A stretch of DNA of 37,020 nt from Loktanella sp. (lineage in GTDB: Bacteria > Pseudomonadota > Alphaproteobacteria > Rhodobacterales > Rhodobacteraceae). Location: the NCBI GenBank assembly GCA_024686085.1, contig JAIBDT010000023.1, positions 1 to 37,020 on the forward strand. Reading direction: 5' to 3'. The notes below the pieces were generated by a model. That model searched no databases, was not told the DNA's origin, and saw only the letters and a list, made by a program, of their open reading frames with translations. This document shows positions 1 through 8,671 of this stretch, piece by piece (position 1 is the first letter of the stretch; every line of letters starts with the position of its first letter). A program made the translations under genes and the position numbers.

Positions 1-113
1 ATTTCTGGAATCGTTAGGTTGAAATAGAATCAATGGGCTGATTCTGGCCGATTCTACGGGGCCACAAACTTGCATTCTCAAATGTTCCTATTATGTCCTG
101 TTTTATTAACCCC

Positions 114-249
114 TGTGGATAAGTTTTTTGGGAATTTCTGGAAATTTCCAGAATGTTCAATTTTTATACAACATGTTGTGATCAATTGAGTAGTTGGCAC
201 AGTATGATCCCTATTGCCGCTGTGGATAACACAAGATGTTGGTGGATAA
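114..249. promoter_or_regulatory. Cluster of DnaA-box-like sites
   Basis: TGTGGATAA occurs at 114-122 and again at 221-229; both are exact reverse complements of the consensus DnaA box TTATCCACA. GGTGGATAA at 241-249 differs by one base. All three point the same way. DnaA is the replication initiator and also a transcription regulator; in Caulobacter it is known to activate ftsZ. A role in tying dcw transcription to replication is inference. The base matches are seen directly. Confidence 0.5.
136..153. repeat. Perfect 18-base palindrome TTCTGGAAATTTCCAGAA
   Basis: The 18 bases are identical to their reverse complement. The half-site TTCTGG also appears at 3-8 (as ATTTCTGGAA, shared over ten bases with 134-143) and at 42-47. 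Such symmetry fits a dimeric DNA-binding protein. A second perfect palindrome, ACAACATGTTGT, lies at 168-179. No regulator can be named from the sequence. Confidence 0.5.
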
Positions 250-294
250 GTCGGTGTAAAACACCATGTAGTACCATGAAATCCCAAAAAGATG

Positions 295-323
295 TTGATC
301 GGACCGCGAACTGGTGTCACTAA
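295..323 (+). promoter_or_regulatory. Possible sigma-70-type promoter of the dcw leader RNA
   Basis: TTGATC (295-300) and CACTAA (318-323) are separated by 17 bases. The -35 is a fair match and the -10 a weak one, as is common in Rhodobacteraceae. A start near 330 would give a leader RNA of about 210 bases ending at the terminator at 498-540. This is a placement by eye; other start points are possible. Confidence 0.3.
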
Positions 324-329
324 GGATGC

Positions 330-540
330 ACGGTAACGACGAGAACATGACAACAAGGGGCGACAAAGAACCCCACGGCAATAAGCAGGTTTCATACAGG
401 CCTTGTCATTACCGAACGAAGAGATCCGGCGCGCGAGCGAGCAGACATCCCCCCAGGTGGCGCGCGCAGCTGGACATACCCGGAAACGGGACGATGGCGG
501 CGGATTGAGTAGTGGCAGCTAACTCAATCCGCCGTTTTCA
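330..540 (+). ncRNA. upsM: UpsM-like leader sRNA upstream of mraZ
   Basis: In Rhodobacter sphaeroides the dcw cluster is preceded by a long 5' leader that yields the abundant small RNA UpsM by partial termination ahead of mraZ. The same layout is seen here: no protein gene, a long structured leader, then a strong intrinsic terminator just before mraZ. Visible pairings are CGGTA (331-335) with TACCG (410-414), ATGACAA (347-353) with TTGTCAT (403-409), GGGG (357-360) with CCCC (371-374), and CCCG-GAAA-CGGG (479-490), a GNRA tetraloop hairpin. The 5' end is inferred from a possible promoter. It is not RNase P RNA, whose conserved GAGGAAAGTCC core is absent. Identity rests on position and architecture, not on an alignment. 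Confidence 0.65.
498..540 (+). terminator. Intrinsic terminator of the mraZ leader RNA
   Basis: CGGCGGATTGAGT (498-510) pairs perfectly with ACTCAATCCGCCG (522-534), giving a 13-base-pair stem with an 11-base loop, followed by TTTTCAGTT. It lies only tens of bases before mraZ, so transcripts must read through to express the dcw genes. This is the expected 3' end of a UpsM-type sRNA. Confidence 0.8.
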
Positions 541-591
541 GTTAAAATGCTCGGTTTTCGAGCAGGTAGTTTTAGAAGGGTCAACGGGACA

Positions 592-1089
592 GTGGTTCTG
601 AGTTTTACAGGCGAACACACCCAAAAGGTGGACGGTAAGGGGCGCATGTCGATCCCTGCCGATTTTCGTCGCGTACTCGAATCTCAAGATCCCGAATGGA
701 CCGAAGGCCTGAACCCCCGCATGTATTTGCTGTACGGCGACCATCTCAAGAATGAGTTGCACGTCTATACGGTTGAGGAATTTGGCACATTGGTCGCGTC
801 GATCAATGCGATGCCAAAGGGCTCGCCTGCAAAGAAGAAATTGTCGCACCTCTATATCGGTCAATCCATGAAGATGGAGATCGACAAGGATGGACGCACG
901 GTGATGCCAATCCGCCAGCGCGAAAAGCTGGGCCTGAAAGATGGTGAGCTTTATTTCCGCGGCGTGGGTGATCACTTTGAAATCTGGAAGGCCGAGACCT
1001 TTACCGAGACAGTCGCCGAGGATATGTCCTCGTGGCTGGATGAGCAGGGCGATGACTTTGATCCGCTCTCACTTTTGGATGCAGGGTAG
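592..1089 (+). CDS. mraZ: Division/cell wall cluster transcriptional repressor MraZ
   Basis: MraZ is a nucleoid-associated, AbrB-fold DNA-binding protein that usually represses its own dcw operon. The protein has the two SpoVT/AbrB half-repeats with the hallmark DxxGR motifs at about D14-R18 (KVDGKGRMSIP) and D98-R102 (IDKDGRTVMP). From the GTG at 592 it is 165 residues, normal for the family, and begins close to the conserved F-x-G-E region. An SD-like AGAAGGG lies at 574-580. An in-frame ATG at 547 would add 15 residues but has no visible ribosome binding site and sits right behind the terminator, so GTG 592 is preferred. It is separated from rsmH by 9 bases. Family identity is sure; the start is moderately sure. 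Confidence 0.93.
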   Translation: MVLSFTGEHTQKVDGKGRMSIPADFRRVLESQDPEWTEGLNPRMYLLYGDHLKNELHVYTVEEFGTLVASINAMPKGSPAKKKLSHLYIGQSMKMEIDKDGRTVMPIRQREKLGLKDGELYFRGVGDHFEIWKAETFTETVAEDMSSWLDEQGDDFDPLSLLDAG

Positions 1090-1098
1090 GAAAATTTG

Positions 1099-2076
1099 AT
1101 GTCAGCTGCCACTGAAACATCCCCACACATTCCAGTTCTGATCCGCCCGCTGATTGCGGCGGTATCCCCTGTTAAGGGCGTTTGGCTTGATGGCACGTTT
1201 GGCAATGGCGGCTATACCCGTGAGTTGCTGGCCGCAGGTGCTGATAAGGTGATCGGCGTTGATCGTGATCCTTTAGCCTTTGAAATGGCGGCGGATTGGA
1301 TTGCAAGTTTTGGCGACCGCATTGAAACCGTGCAAGGCGAATTTTCCAAGTTAGATCAATACGCAAGCAACCTTGATGGTGTTGTGCTGGACTTGGGTGT
1401 CTCGTCGATGCAGTTGGATATAGCCGAGCGTGGTTTTTCGTTCATGCGCGATGGACCGCTGGATATGCGCATGTCGCAAGAGGGCAAGTCTGCCGCTGAT
1501 ATTTGCAATGAGGCGGATGAGGCCGAGATTGCATCGATCATCTATCTTTATGGTGAAGAACGCGCATCGCGCCGCATTGCGAAGGCAATTGTCGCCAATC
1601 GTCCACTGACGACGACGCTGCAGCTTGCCAGTATTGTGTCGGGCTGTTTGCCGCGTGCCAAACCGAACCAAAGCCACCCAGCAACCCGCACGTTCCAAGC
1701 GTTACGTATTGCCGTGAACAATGAGTATGGCGAATTGGCCGAAGGTCTGATGGCCGCAGAGCGCGCGCTTAAACCGGGCGGTCAGTTGGCAGTTGTGACG
1801 TTCCATTCGGTCGAGGACCGTATGGTCAAGCGGTTCTTGCAGGCCAGGTCAGGCAGCTTGTCGAATGCTAATCGTTACGCGCCTGAAGTCGTGCAAGATG
1901 TTGCGGCTTTCCGCGTGGAAAAGCGCAAAGCCATCGGCCCAGATGATCACGAATTAAACGAAAACCCACGTTCGCGGTCCGCAAAGCTGCGTGTGGCGAT
2001 CCGTACGGATGCCCCCGCCCAAGCGATCGATCCCGCGAAATTGGGCATGCCTATGATGAACAAGGGAGGCAGATAA
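1099..2076 (+). CDS. rsmH: 16S rRNA (cytosine(1402)-N(4))-methyltransferase RsmH
   Basis: RsmH (MraW) methylates N4 of C1402 in the decoding centre of 16S rRNA using S-adenosylmethionine. The SAM-binding motif I is seen near the N-terminus as [12 protein letters not shown], followed by the acidic residue region GVDRDP, and [10 protein letters not shown] further on. [12 protein letters not shown] and the basic C-terminal [10 protein letters not shown] are also typical. The protein has 325 residues, near the usual 310-330. ATG 1099 is chosen because GGTAGGA at 1084-1090 is well spaced; the in-frame TTG one codon earlier is unlikely. The stop codon directly abuts the ftsL start. Confidence 0.97.
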   Translation: MSAATETSPHIPVLIRPLIAAVSPVKGVWLDGTFGNGGYTRELLAAGADKVIGVDRDPLAFEMAADWIASFGDRIETVQGEFSKLDQYASNLDGVVLDLGVSSMQLDIAERGFSFMRDGPLDMRMSQEGKSAADICNEADEAEIASIIYLYGEERASRRIAKAIVANRPLTTTLQLASIVSGCLPRAKPNQSHPATRTFQALRIAVNNEYGELAEGLMAAERALKPGGQLAVVTFHSVEDRMVKRFLQARSGSLSNANRYAPEVVQDVAAFRVEKRKAIGPDDHELNENPRSRSAKLRVAIRTDAPAQAIDPAKLGMPMMNKGGR

Positions 2077-2436
2077 ATGCGCAGCTTTCTTTTCGTACTC
2101 GCCGGACTTGCGGTGATGGGATTGGCCTTTTGGTCGTATCAAGAGAACTATAAAACCCGCGATGCATTGTCAGAAGTGCGGAACTTGCACGCTCAAATCG
2201 GCCGCAATCACGAGCGCTTGGGCATGTTGCGCGCTGAATGGGCCTATCTTAACCGCCCTGATCGTTTGTCAGATTTAGCCGAGTTGAACTTTGACCGCCT
2301 TGGCCTTTTGCCGATTATGCCTGACGCATTTGGCCGCGTTGATCAGATTATCTATCCGCTACCAGACGTGTTGCCGATTATCGTCCCGATTGAGGTCGAT
2401 AGTGCGCCCGTCAACCTAGATGAGGACGCGCTATGA
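2077..2436 (+). CDS. ftsL: Cell division protein FtsL
   Basis: FtsL is a small bitopic protein of the FtsQLB complex that activates septal FtsWI. The sequence fits: an N-terminal membrane segment at about residues 3-20 (FLFVLAGLAVMGLAFW), then a charged, helix-forming stretch at about 25-60 containing LRAEWAYLNRPDRL, which is the conserved FtsL-type segment, and a variable C-terminus. It has 119 residues. It starts directly after rsmH, with GGGAGG at 2064-2069 as SD, and its stop overlaps the ftsI start (ATGA). FtsL diverges fast, so the call leans on position plus topology and the short motif. Confidence 0.88.
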   Translation: MRSFLFVLAGLAVMGLAFWSYQENYKTRDALSEVRNLHAQIGRNHERLGMLRAEWAYLNRPDRLSDLAELNFDRLGLLPIMPDAFGRVDQIIYPLPDVLPIIVPIEVDSAPVNLDEDAL

Positions 2437-4217
2437 TCCGCACGCCGCTTCGCCCGCTCGCCCGTATCTTGAAAGCCCGCGAAAAGGGTGAAGATACCGA
2501 CGCCATTGAGGCCGAAAACCTGCGTTTGCGCCATGAAGCGGTGCGTGACCGGTCCCGCCTGCGTGCTGAGGGCCGTTTGTTGGTTTTGGGCGGCATGTTT
2601 GTTCTGGCCTTTGGCACCATCGGGATGCGCATGGGTGCGCTTGCTGGCACCGCCCCCGAGGAACCCCAATCCGCAGCTACCGGCAGTCCGATCATTGGGC
2701 AACGTGCTGATATTACAGACCGCAATGGCCGTATTTTGGCGACGAACCTTGAGACACATTCCCTATACGCCCATCCGCGCGATATGGTTGATCCAGCCCG
2801 CGCGGCGCGCGAATTGGCAGTAATCTTTCCTGAGTTAGAGGAAGAAGACCTTGTGAAAGATTTCACGGGTTCGCGTAAATTTGTCTGGGTGCGCAGGCAG
2901 TTAAGCCCTGAGCAGATGCAGGCTGTGCATGACATTGGCAGTCCCGGTCTGCTGTTTGGTCCCCGCGAGATGCGTCTTTACCCCAATGGCGCGATTGCTG
3001 CGCACATCCTTGGTGGTGCCTCTTATGGCCGCGAAGGTGTGGCCAGCGCCGAAGTCATCGGTGTCGCGGGTGTTGAGCGCAAATTTGACGAATACCTGCG
3101 TGATCCAAGTCAAGAAAACAAGCCGCTTGAATTGTCCATTGACCTGACGATCCAAGCCGCCACCGAAGAAGTGCTTTCAGGCGGCATGTCGATCATGAAT
3201 GCCAAGGGCGCGGCCTCTGTTTTGATGGACTTGCATACCGGCGAGATCATTGCCATGGCGTCCTTGCCGGACTTTGACCCCAACAATCGTCCGCAGGTTT
3301 TGCTGACAGGTGATCAGTCTGACAGTCCGCTGTTTAACCGCGCAGTGCAGGGTGTTTACGAGCTAGGTTCGACATTCAAGATTTTCGCTGTCGCACAAGC
3401 GATGGAATTGGGGCTGATTAATCAAGACACGATGATTGATACCCAAGGCCCATTGAAATGGGGTCGCTTTAAAATCCGCGACTTCCACGATTATGGCGCA
3501 CAGTTGTCTGCGACAGATGTCATCGTGAAATCGTCCAACGTGGGGACGGCGCGGATTGCCATGCAAATTGGTGGCGAGCGTCAGCAGAGCTTCTTGCGCT
3601 CGTTGGGCTTTATGGAAGCCACCCCTGTTGAGTTACAAGAGGCCCCGTCGGGCGCGCCGCTTTTGCCGCGCCAATGGTCCGAGATTTCGACCATGACCAT
3701 TTCCTACGGCCACGGTCTGTCGTCTTCGCCGCTGCATTTGGCAACTGGATATGCATCTTTGTTGAACGGCGGAACACGCGTCACTCCAACATTGCTGAAG
3801 CGCGATACTGCGCAATATGGCCCGCGCGTCGTCAGTGAAAGTATCAGCACCCGCGCCCGCGACATGCTGCGGGCCGTGGTTGTGCGCGGTACCGCGTCTT
3901 TTGGTGAGGTCGCAGGTTATGAGGTCGGTGGCAAAACCGGCACAGCCGACAAGCCCGAAGAAAACGGCGGCGGCTATTACGATGACAAGGTTATCGCGAC
4001 GTTTGCCTCGGTGTTTCCTGCGAATGATCCGAAATATGTGTTGATTGTGACGCTCGACGAGCCATCCGAAAACTCGGGCGACAAGCCACGCCGTACTGCC
4101 GGTTGGACCGCCGTGCCTGTTGCCGCCGAGATGATCCGCCGCGTTGCACCTTTACTTGGATTGCGACCACAAGTGGACACTTCAGAGCCGATCGGTGTAA
4201 CACTCACCTCAAACTAG
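2433..4217 (+). CDS. ftsI: Septal peptidoglycan transpeptidase FtsI (PBP3)
   Basis: FtsI is the monofunctional class B penicillin-binding protein that crosslinks septal peptidoglycan. A single membrane anchor lies at about residues 48-70 after a charged cytoplasmic tail. The PBP dimerisation domain follows (GQRADITDRNGRILA). The transpeptidase domain has all three active-site motifs: S313-T-F-K316, S367-S-N369 and K501-T-G503. The length of 594 residues is normal. The ATG overlaps the ftsL stop by four bases, suggesting translational coupling. Its partner glycosyltransferase FtsW is encoded further downstream. Confidence 0.97.
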   Translation: MIRTPLRPLARILKAREKGEDTDAIEAENLRLRHEAVRDRSRLRAEGRLLVLGGMFVLAFGTIGMRMGALAGTAPEEPQSAATGSPIIGQRADITDRNGRILATNLETHSLYAHPRDMVDPARAARELAVIFPELEEEDLVKDFTGSRKFVWVRRQLSPEQMQAVHDIGSPGLLFGPREMRLYPNGAIAAHILGGASYGREGVASAEVIGVAGVERKFDEYLRDPSQENKPLELSIDLTIQAATEEVLSGGMSIMNAKGAASVLMDLHTGEIIAMASLPDFDPNNRPQVLLTGDQSDSPLFNRAVQGVYELGSTFKIFAVAQAMELGLINQDTMIDTQGPLKWGRFKIRDFHDYGAQLSATDVIVKSSNVGTARIAMQIGGERQQSFLRSLGFMEATPVELQEAPSGAPLLPRQWSEISTMTISYGHGLSSSPLHLATGYASLLNGGTRVTPTLLKRDTAQYGPRVVSESISTRARDMLRAVVVRGTASFGEVAGYEVGGKTGTADKPEENGGGYYDDKVIATFASVFPANDPKYVLIVTLDEPSENSGDKPRRTAGWTAVPVAAEMIRRVAPLLGLRPQVDTSEPIGVTLTSN

Positions 4218-4231
4218 ATTTGGTGGGTAAC

Positions 4232-5731
4232 ATGGCCGAACATACAAAAACATTGACCGAGTTGGGGCTGACTGCTGCCGCAGGGCGCGATGCCCATGTG
4301 ACGGGTTTGACCGTCGATAGCAGGGCTGTCAAAAAGGGCATGCTTTTCGCCGCATTGCCGGGTACGCATGTGCATGGCGCGAGCTTCATTGAAACCGCAC
4401 TGAATGCAGGCGCGAGCGCGATTTTGACGGACGCCAAAGGCGCTGAATTGGCTTCCGTTGATTTGCTGGGCAGTGACGCTGCTTTGATCGTGGCCCAAGA
4501 CCCGCGCCAAACCCTTGCCCAAACCGCCAGTCTCTGGTTTGGCGCACATCCGCGCACTGTTGTTGCTGTGACGGGCACGAACGGGAAAACATCCGTGAGT
4601 ACTTTTGCGCGCCAGATTTGGGAAGAGATGCAGATTGCAGGCGTGAACCTTGGCACGACGGGGGTCGAGGGCGCGTGGACCCATCCGCTAAAACACACCA
4701 CCCCAGAGCCAATTACCTTGCACCGCGTGATGTCGCAGGCCACAGCCGCGGGCATTACCCATGTTGCGATGGAGGCGTCGTCTCATGGGTTGGATCAACG
4801 TCGCCTTGATGGTGTGTTGCTGACCGCGGCTGCGTTTACGAACTTTACCCAAGACCATCTGGACTATCACGAGACATTCGAGGCTTATTTCGACGCGAAG
4901 ATGGGTCTTTTCACCCGCGTTCTGGCTGATGATGGCGTGGCGGTGATAAACCTTGATGATCCCAAAGGGCCGCAAGTCGCTGATATTTGTGTAGCGCGGG
5001 GCCAAGAGGTTATCGGCGTCGGCCGCCATCCTGATGCGCGATTGCGCCTGACGGGTCAGCGCTATGATGCAACGGGCCAAGACCTGTTGTTTGCGTGGCA
5101 AGGCAAGCCGCACCAAATTCGTCTGAACCTGATCGGCGGATTTCAGGCCGATAATGTGCTGCTGGCCGCAGGATTGGTGATTGCGGCGGGTGCCGACCCT
5201 GATGAAGTGTTCGAGACCCTAGCGCACCTTTCAACTGTGCGCGGCCGTATGGAGCTGGCCGCAACCCGTGAAAATGGTGCTGCCGTTTTTGTCGATTACG
5301 CACATACTCCCGACGCGGTGGCAACGGCGCTGAAGGCGATGCGCCCACATGTTATGGGCCGTATCGTTGCGATTGTTGGGGCTGGCGGTGATCGTGACGT
5401 GGGAAAGCGTCCCTTGATGGGCGCTGCGGCGGCAGAGTTTGCCGATGTGGTGATCGTGACCGATGACAACCCGCGCTCGGAAGATCCTGCGTCCATTCGA
5501 GCCGCTGTGATGGCGGGTGCCTTGAACGGTGTCGGAACGCCAAGCGTGACCGAAGTTGGCGACCGTGCCGAGGCGATTTTGCGCGGTATCGATGCGCTTG
5601 GGGCAGGGGATGCGTTGTTGATTGCTGGTAAAGGGCATGAAAGCGGGCAAACCGTCGGCGATGTCACGCTACCTTTTGACGATGTGGAACAAGCCAGCGT
5701 AGCTGTCGCAGCTTTGGAGGGCCGGATATGA
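4232..5731 (+). CDS. murE: UDP-MurNAc-L-Ala-D-Glu:meso-diaminopimelate ligase MurE
   Basis: MurE adds the third stem-peptide residue in the cytoplasm using ATP. The ATP loop GTNGKTS is at residues 115-121 with K119 as the phosphate-binding lysine. DNPR at 412-415 (within DDNPRSEDP) is the signature for meso-diaminopimelate rather than lysine, as expected for a Gram-negative. The protein has 499 residues. The ATG at 4232 (MAEHTKTLTELGL) is chosen because upstream in-frame codons lie inside ftsI and encode nothing MurE-like. The stop overlaps the murF ATG (ATGA). Confidence 0.97.
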   Translation: MAEHTKTLTELGLTAAAGRDAHVTGLTVDSRAVKKGMLFAALPGTHVHGASFIETALNAGASAILTDAKGAELASVDLLGSDAALIVAQDPRQTLAQTASLWFGAHPRTVVAVTGTNGKTSVSTFARQIWEEMQIAGVNLGTTGVEGAWTHPLKHTTPEPITLHRVMSQATAAGITHVAMEASSHGLDQRRLDGVLLTAAAFTNFTQDHLDYHETFEAYFDAKMGLFTRVLADDGVAVINLDDPKGPQVADICVARGQEVIGVGRHPDARLRLTGQRYDATGQDLLFAWQGKPHQIRLNLIGGFQADNVLLAAGLVIAAGADPDEVFETLAHLSTVRGRMELAATRENGAAVFVDYAHTPDAVATALKAMRPHVMGRIVAIVGAGGDRDVGKRPLMGAAAAEFADVVIVTDDNPRSEDPASIRAAVMAGALNGVGTPSVTEVGDRAEAILRGIDALGAGDALLIAGKGHESGQTVGDVTLPFDDVEQASVAVAALEGRI

Positions 5732-7152
5732 GCGCACTTTGGACATCCACAGAGGCCGTTGCTGCGACGGGTGGTCAATCCAGTACTGACTGGATCGCAA
5801 ACGGCGTCTCAATAGATACCCGCACCATTCAAGCGGGCGACTTGTTTGTGGCGCTCAAAGATGTGCGTGACGGACATGACTTTGTTGCGATGGCGTTGGA
5901 AAAGGGCGCTGCAGCGGCATTGGTCACACACCGACCTGAAGGCGTGGCTGAGGACGCGCCGTTGTTGATTGTGCCTGACGTTTTGGCTGCACTTGACGCC
6001 ATGGGTGTCGCATCGCGTAACCGCACGAAGGCGAAAGTTGTCGGTGTGACTGGGTCGGTTGGTAAAACATCGACCAAGGAAATGTTGCGTGTTGTCTTAG
6101 GCTTGCAAGGTAAAGCGCATGTCGCGGAGGCATCCTACAATAACCATTGGGGCGTGCCTTTGACGTTAGCACGGATGCCCGCAGACGCAGATTTCGCCGT
6201 GATCGAGATCGGCATGAACCACGCTGGCGAAATTGCGCCGCTCGCAAAAATGGCGGCTCCGCATGTCGTGATGATTACGACGGTCGCGGCCGCGCATCTG
6301 GAAGCCTTCGAGAATGTCGAAGGCATTGCCGTCGAGAAAGCGTCCATCATGGAAGGCTTGGTTTCCGGCGGCATAGCGGTTTTGAATGCTGACATTTCAA
6401 CGGCGGGCCTTTTGGTTGATGCGGCAGAAAAATTAAGCGTTCCGTACCTGAGCTTCGGCGTAAATGGCGCAGACTGGCGGGCGGTCGATGTGCGGCTCAA
6501 TGATGATGTCACGGTCGTTTCTGCGCAAAATGCTGACGTCGACTACCTTTTCAAACTTGCTGTCCCTGGGCGTCACTTTGCAATGAATGCGGTCGGCGTT
6601 CTGGCGGTTGTTGCGGCGTTGGGTGCTGATCCGATGCGCGCTGCAATTGATATCTTCGGCTGGGTGCCGCCCGGTGGACGCGGGACGCGTGAAGTTGTCC
6701 AGCTTGATCCTGCGAGCCAAGACGATACGCTTGATCTGATTGATGATGCCTTTAACGCAAACCCGACATCAATGATTGCAAGTTTGGAAATCCTTGCAAG
6801 TGCGACCCCGCGTGACAATGTCGGCCGCATTGTGAAAGGTCGCCGCATTGCGTTTCTGGGGGATATGCTGGAATTGGGTCCGTCAGAGCGCGAAATGCAC
6901 CGCGCCATCGGTCATGATAAACATTTGCAATCGCTTGATGTTGTGCATTGCGTTGGTCCCCGTATGAAGCATTTGTATGATGCCTTGCCTGAGGCGATGC
7001 GCGGCATTTGGACTGAGGATGCCGCATCCATGTCGACGCAAGTCGGCCAGTTCGTCGATGCGGGCGATGTTGTGCTCGTGAAGGGGTCGAAGGGCAGTAA
7101 AGTTAGCTCTGTCGTTGACGCTATCCGTAAATTGGGGCATCGCAGGGCCTAA
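5728..7152 (+). CDS. murF: UDP-MurNAc-tripeptide D-alanyl-D-alanine ligase MurF
   Basis: MurF joins D-Ala-D-Ala, made by Ddl (encoded downstream), to the UDP-MurNAc-tripeptide. The Mur ligase fold is clear: an N-terminal substrate domain with [16 protein letters not shown], the ATP loop GSVGKTS at residues 109-115 (K113), an [10 protein letters not shown] motif typical of MurF, and a C-terminal domain with [11 protein letters not shown] and FLGDMLELG. It is 474 residues long, normal for the family. It overlaps murE by four bases and is followed after 29 bases by mraY, so it belongs to the same transcription unit. Confidence 0.97.
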   Translation: MSALWTSTEAVAATGGQSSTDWIANGVSIDTRTIQAGDLFVALKDVRDGHDFVAMALEKGAAAALVTHRPEGVAEDAPLLIVPDVLAALDAMGVASRNRTKAKVVGVTGSVGKTSTKEMLRVVLGLQGKAHVAEASYNNHWGVPLTLARMPADADFAVIEIGMNHAGEIAPLAKMAAPHVVMITTVAAAHLEAFENVEGIAVEKASIMEGLVSGGIAVLNADISTAGLLVDAAEKLSVPYLSFGVNGADWRAVDVRLNDDVTVVSAQNADVDYLFKLAVPGRHFAMNAVGVLAVVAALGADPMRAAIDIFGWVPPGGRGTREVVQLDPASQDDTLDLIDDAFNANPTSMIASLEILASATPRDNVGRIVKGRRIAFLGDMLELGPSEREMHRAIGHDKHLQSLDVVHCVGPRMKHLYDALPEAMRGIWTEDAASMSTQVGQFVDAGDVVLVKGSKGSKVSSVVDAIRKLGHRRA

Positions 7153-7181
7153 GGCTTTGGACGCGTAAAAAGGTTATAAAC

Positions 7182-8264
7182 ATGCTCTATTGGTTAACCG
7201 CACTGTCAGATGGCGGCGATTTCTTTAACCTCTTTCGCTATATCACGTTCCGTGCAGGCGGTGCGTTCATTACGGCTTTGGTCTTCGGCTTTATCTTTGG
7301 ACTACCCTTGATCAATGTGCTGCGCCGCAAGCAGGGCAAAGGGCAACCCATCCGAGACGATGGCCCCGAAGGTCATTTTGCCAAGGCTGGCACACCCACG
7401 ATGGGCGGGTTGTTGATTGTTGGTGCGCTGACATTCTCGACACTTCTTTGGGCACGTTTGGACAATCCTTTTGTTTGGCTCGTGCTTTTTGTGACTTTGT
7501 CTTTCGCGGCCATTGGGTTTGCAGATGACTACGCCAAAGTGTCCAAGCAAAATACAGCAGGTGTATCTGGTAAGATACGGTTATTACTTGGCCTTTTGAT
7601 CGCAGCGATTGCCGGTTATTGGGCGGCGCAATACCACCCTGCGGACCTAACCAATCAACTAGCATTGCCAATTTTCAAGAATACGCTGATTAATCTCGGC
7701 CTGTTTTTCGTGCCTTTCTCGGTAATAGTTATTGTCGGATCGGCGAATGCTGTGAACCTGACAGATGGCTTGGACGGCTTGGCAATCATGCCTGTGATGA
7801 TCGCGGCTGGCACCTTTGGCATCATCTCTTATGCCGTTGGACGGACCGACTTTACCGAGTATCTCGACCTGCACTATGTGACCGATACCGGTGAAATCCT
7901 TATTTTCTGCATGGCGCTGATTGGCGGCGGCTTGGGCTTTTTGTGGTACAATGCGCCCCCTGCGGCCGTGTTCATGGGCGACACTGGGTCCTTGGCTTTG
8001 GGGGGCGCGCTTGGGGCGATTGCCGTTGCCACGAAACACGAAATCGTTCTGTCGATTGTCGGCGGTCTTTTTGTTGTCGAGGCCATGTCCGTCATCATTC
8101 AGGTCCTCTACTTTAAACGCACAGGCAAGCGGGTCTTTTTGATGGCCCCGATTCACCATCACTATGAGAAAAAGGGTTGGGCCGAGCCACAGATCGTGAT
8201 CCGCTTCTGGATCATATCACTGATCCTCGCGATGATCGGCCTTGCGACTTTGAAAGTTCGGTAA
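7182..8264 (+). CDS. mraY: Phospho-N-acetylmuramoyl-pentapeptide transferase MraY
   Basis: MraY is the integral membrane enzyme that transfers phospho-MurNAc-pentapeptide to undecaprenyl phosphate, forming lipid I. It is 360 residues with about ten hydrophobic segments. Signature motifs are present: [25 protein letters not shown] with the catalytic aspartate pair, [25 protein letters not shown], and the histidine-rich loop [19 protein letters not shown] at 7167-7173 is a good SD for ATG 7182. The last base of the stop codon is the first base of the next gene's ATG (TAATG). Confidence 0.98.
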   Translation: MLYWLTALSDGGDFFNLFRYITFRAGGAFITALVFGFIFGLPLINVLRRKQGKGQPIRDDGPEGHFAKAGTPTMGGLLIVGALTFSTLLWARLDNPFVWLVLFVTLSFAAIGFADDYAKVSKQNTAGVSGKIRLLLGLLIAAIAGYWAAQYHPADLTNQLALPIFKNTLINLGLFFVPFSVIVIVGSANAVNLTDGLDGLAIMPVMIAAGTFGIISYAVGRTDFTEYLDLHYVTDTGEILIFCMALIGGGLGFLWYNAPPAAVFMGDTGSLALGGALGAIAVATKHEIVLSIVGGLFVVEAMSVIIQVLYFKRTGKRVFLMAPIHHHYEKKGWAEPQIVIRFWIISLILAMIGLATLKVR

Positions 8265-8671
8265 TGACCACAATTATCGGCGACACCGCTGGCATGATTG
8301 CGGGTATGTCGCCCGAGTTGATGGCAGGGGCGTTTGACTTTTGCACGCTGAACGCAGACGACCCACGACTGGTCAAACTCATCCCCCTTGCACGAGCGGT
8401 GTTTCAAGAAGCTGAAGGCACTTCGCTTATTCTTCCGGTTAACGTTATGAAAGCAGAAGGTTTTGCTGAAACCGCGCCGATGGCGCAGATCACATTGAAT
8501 GTGTTCTCTTCACTCGAGGGCGTCGGGTTGACCGCCGCCGTGGCCCAAGCGCTTGCCGCCCAAAACATCGCCTGCAACATGGTGGCGGCGTTCCACCACG
8601 ACCACGCTTTTGTGCCGCTTGATCGGGCAGAGGATGCGATGGCGGTATTAAGAAAACTGGCAGCCGAATAG
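8264..8671 (+). CDS. ACT domain protein (ACT_3/DUF2241 type)
   Basis: A 135-residue soluble protein between mraY and murD. The segment from about residue 50 onward (EGTSLILPV, ITLNVFSSLEGVGLTAAVAQAL, HHDHAFVPLDRAEDAM) matches the conserved pattern of the ACT_3/DUF2241 family, whose members resemble amino-acid-sensing ACT domains. The function of the family is not established. The ATG shares a base with the mraY stop (TAATG), so translation is likely coupled. A 127-base gap separates it from murD. A regulatory role in precursor synthesis is a guess from position only. Confidence 0.8.
   Translation: MTTIIGDTAGMIAGMSPELMAGAFDFCTLNADDPRLVKLIPLARAVFQEAEGTSLILPVNVMKAEGFAETAPMAQITLNVFSSLEGVGLTAAVAQALAAQNIACNMVAAFHHDHAFVPLDRAEDAMAVLRKLAAE

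Larger units (their letters stand above)
1..329. other. Non-coding region upstream of the dcw leader
   Basis: I see no credible protein gene here. The open frames are short, lack ribosome binding sites and resemble no family. The stretch is AT-richer than the genes that follow. It holds three DnaA-box-like sites, an 18-base and a 12-base perfect palindrome, and a possible promoter (TTGATC 295-300, 17-base spacer, CACTAA 318-323) that would start the leader RNA near 330. The gene to the left lies outside the window. Confidence 0.6.

Noticed and set aside
1-329. Chromosomal origin of replication
   Set aside because: Three DnaA-like boxes and AT-rich DNA are suggestive, but no typical origin neighbour genes (dnaA, hemE, parAB, gidA) are in view, and the boxes are few. 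Regulation of dcw is the simpler reading.
100-330. MraZ-binding TGGG repeats near the promoter
   Set aside because: Single TGGGA-like words exist, but not the direct repeats with regular spacing known from E. coli.
314-508. 64-residue open frame in the leader
   Set aside because: No ribosome binding site, low-complexity R/H-rich translation, and it lies within the structured leader RNA.
330-540. RNase P RNA or 6S RNA in the mraZ leader
   Set aside because: The universally conserved RNase P core motifs are missing, and no long rod with a central bubble as in 6S RNA could be drawn.
4103-4231. N-terminal extension of MurE
   Set aside because: The frame is open but lies inside ftsI and its translation does not resemble MurE; the ATG at 4232 starts a normal-length enzyme.
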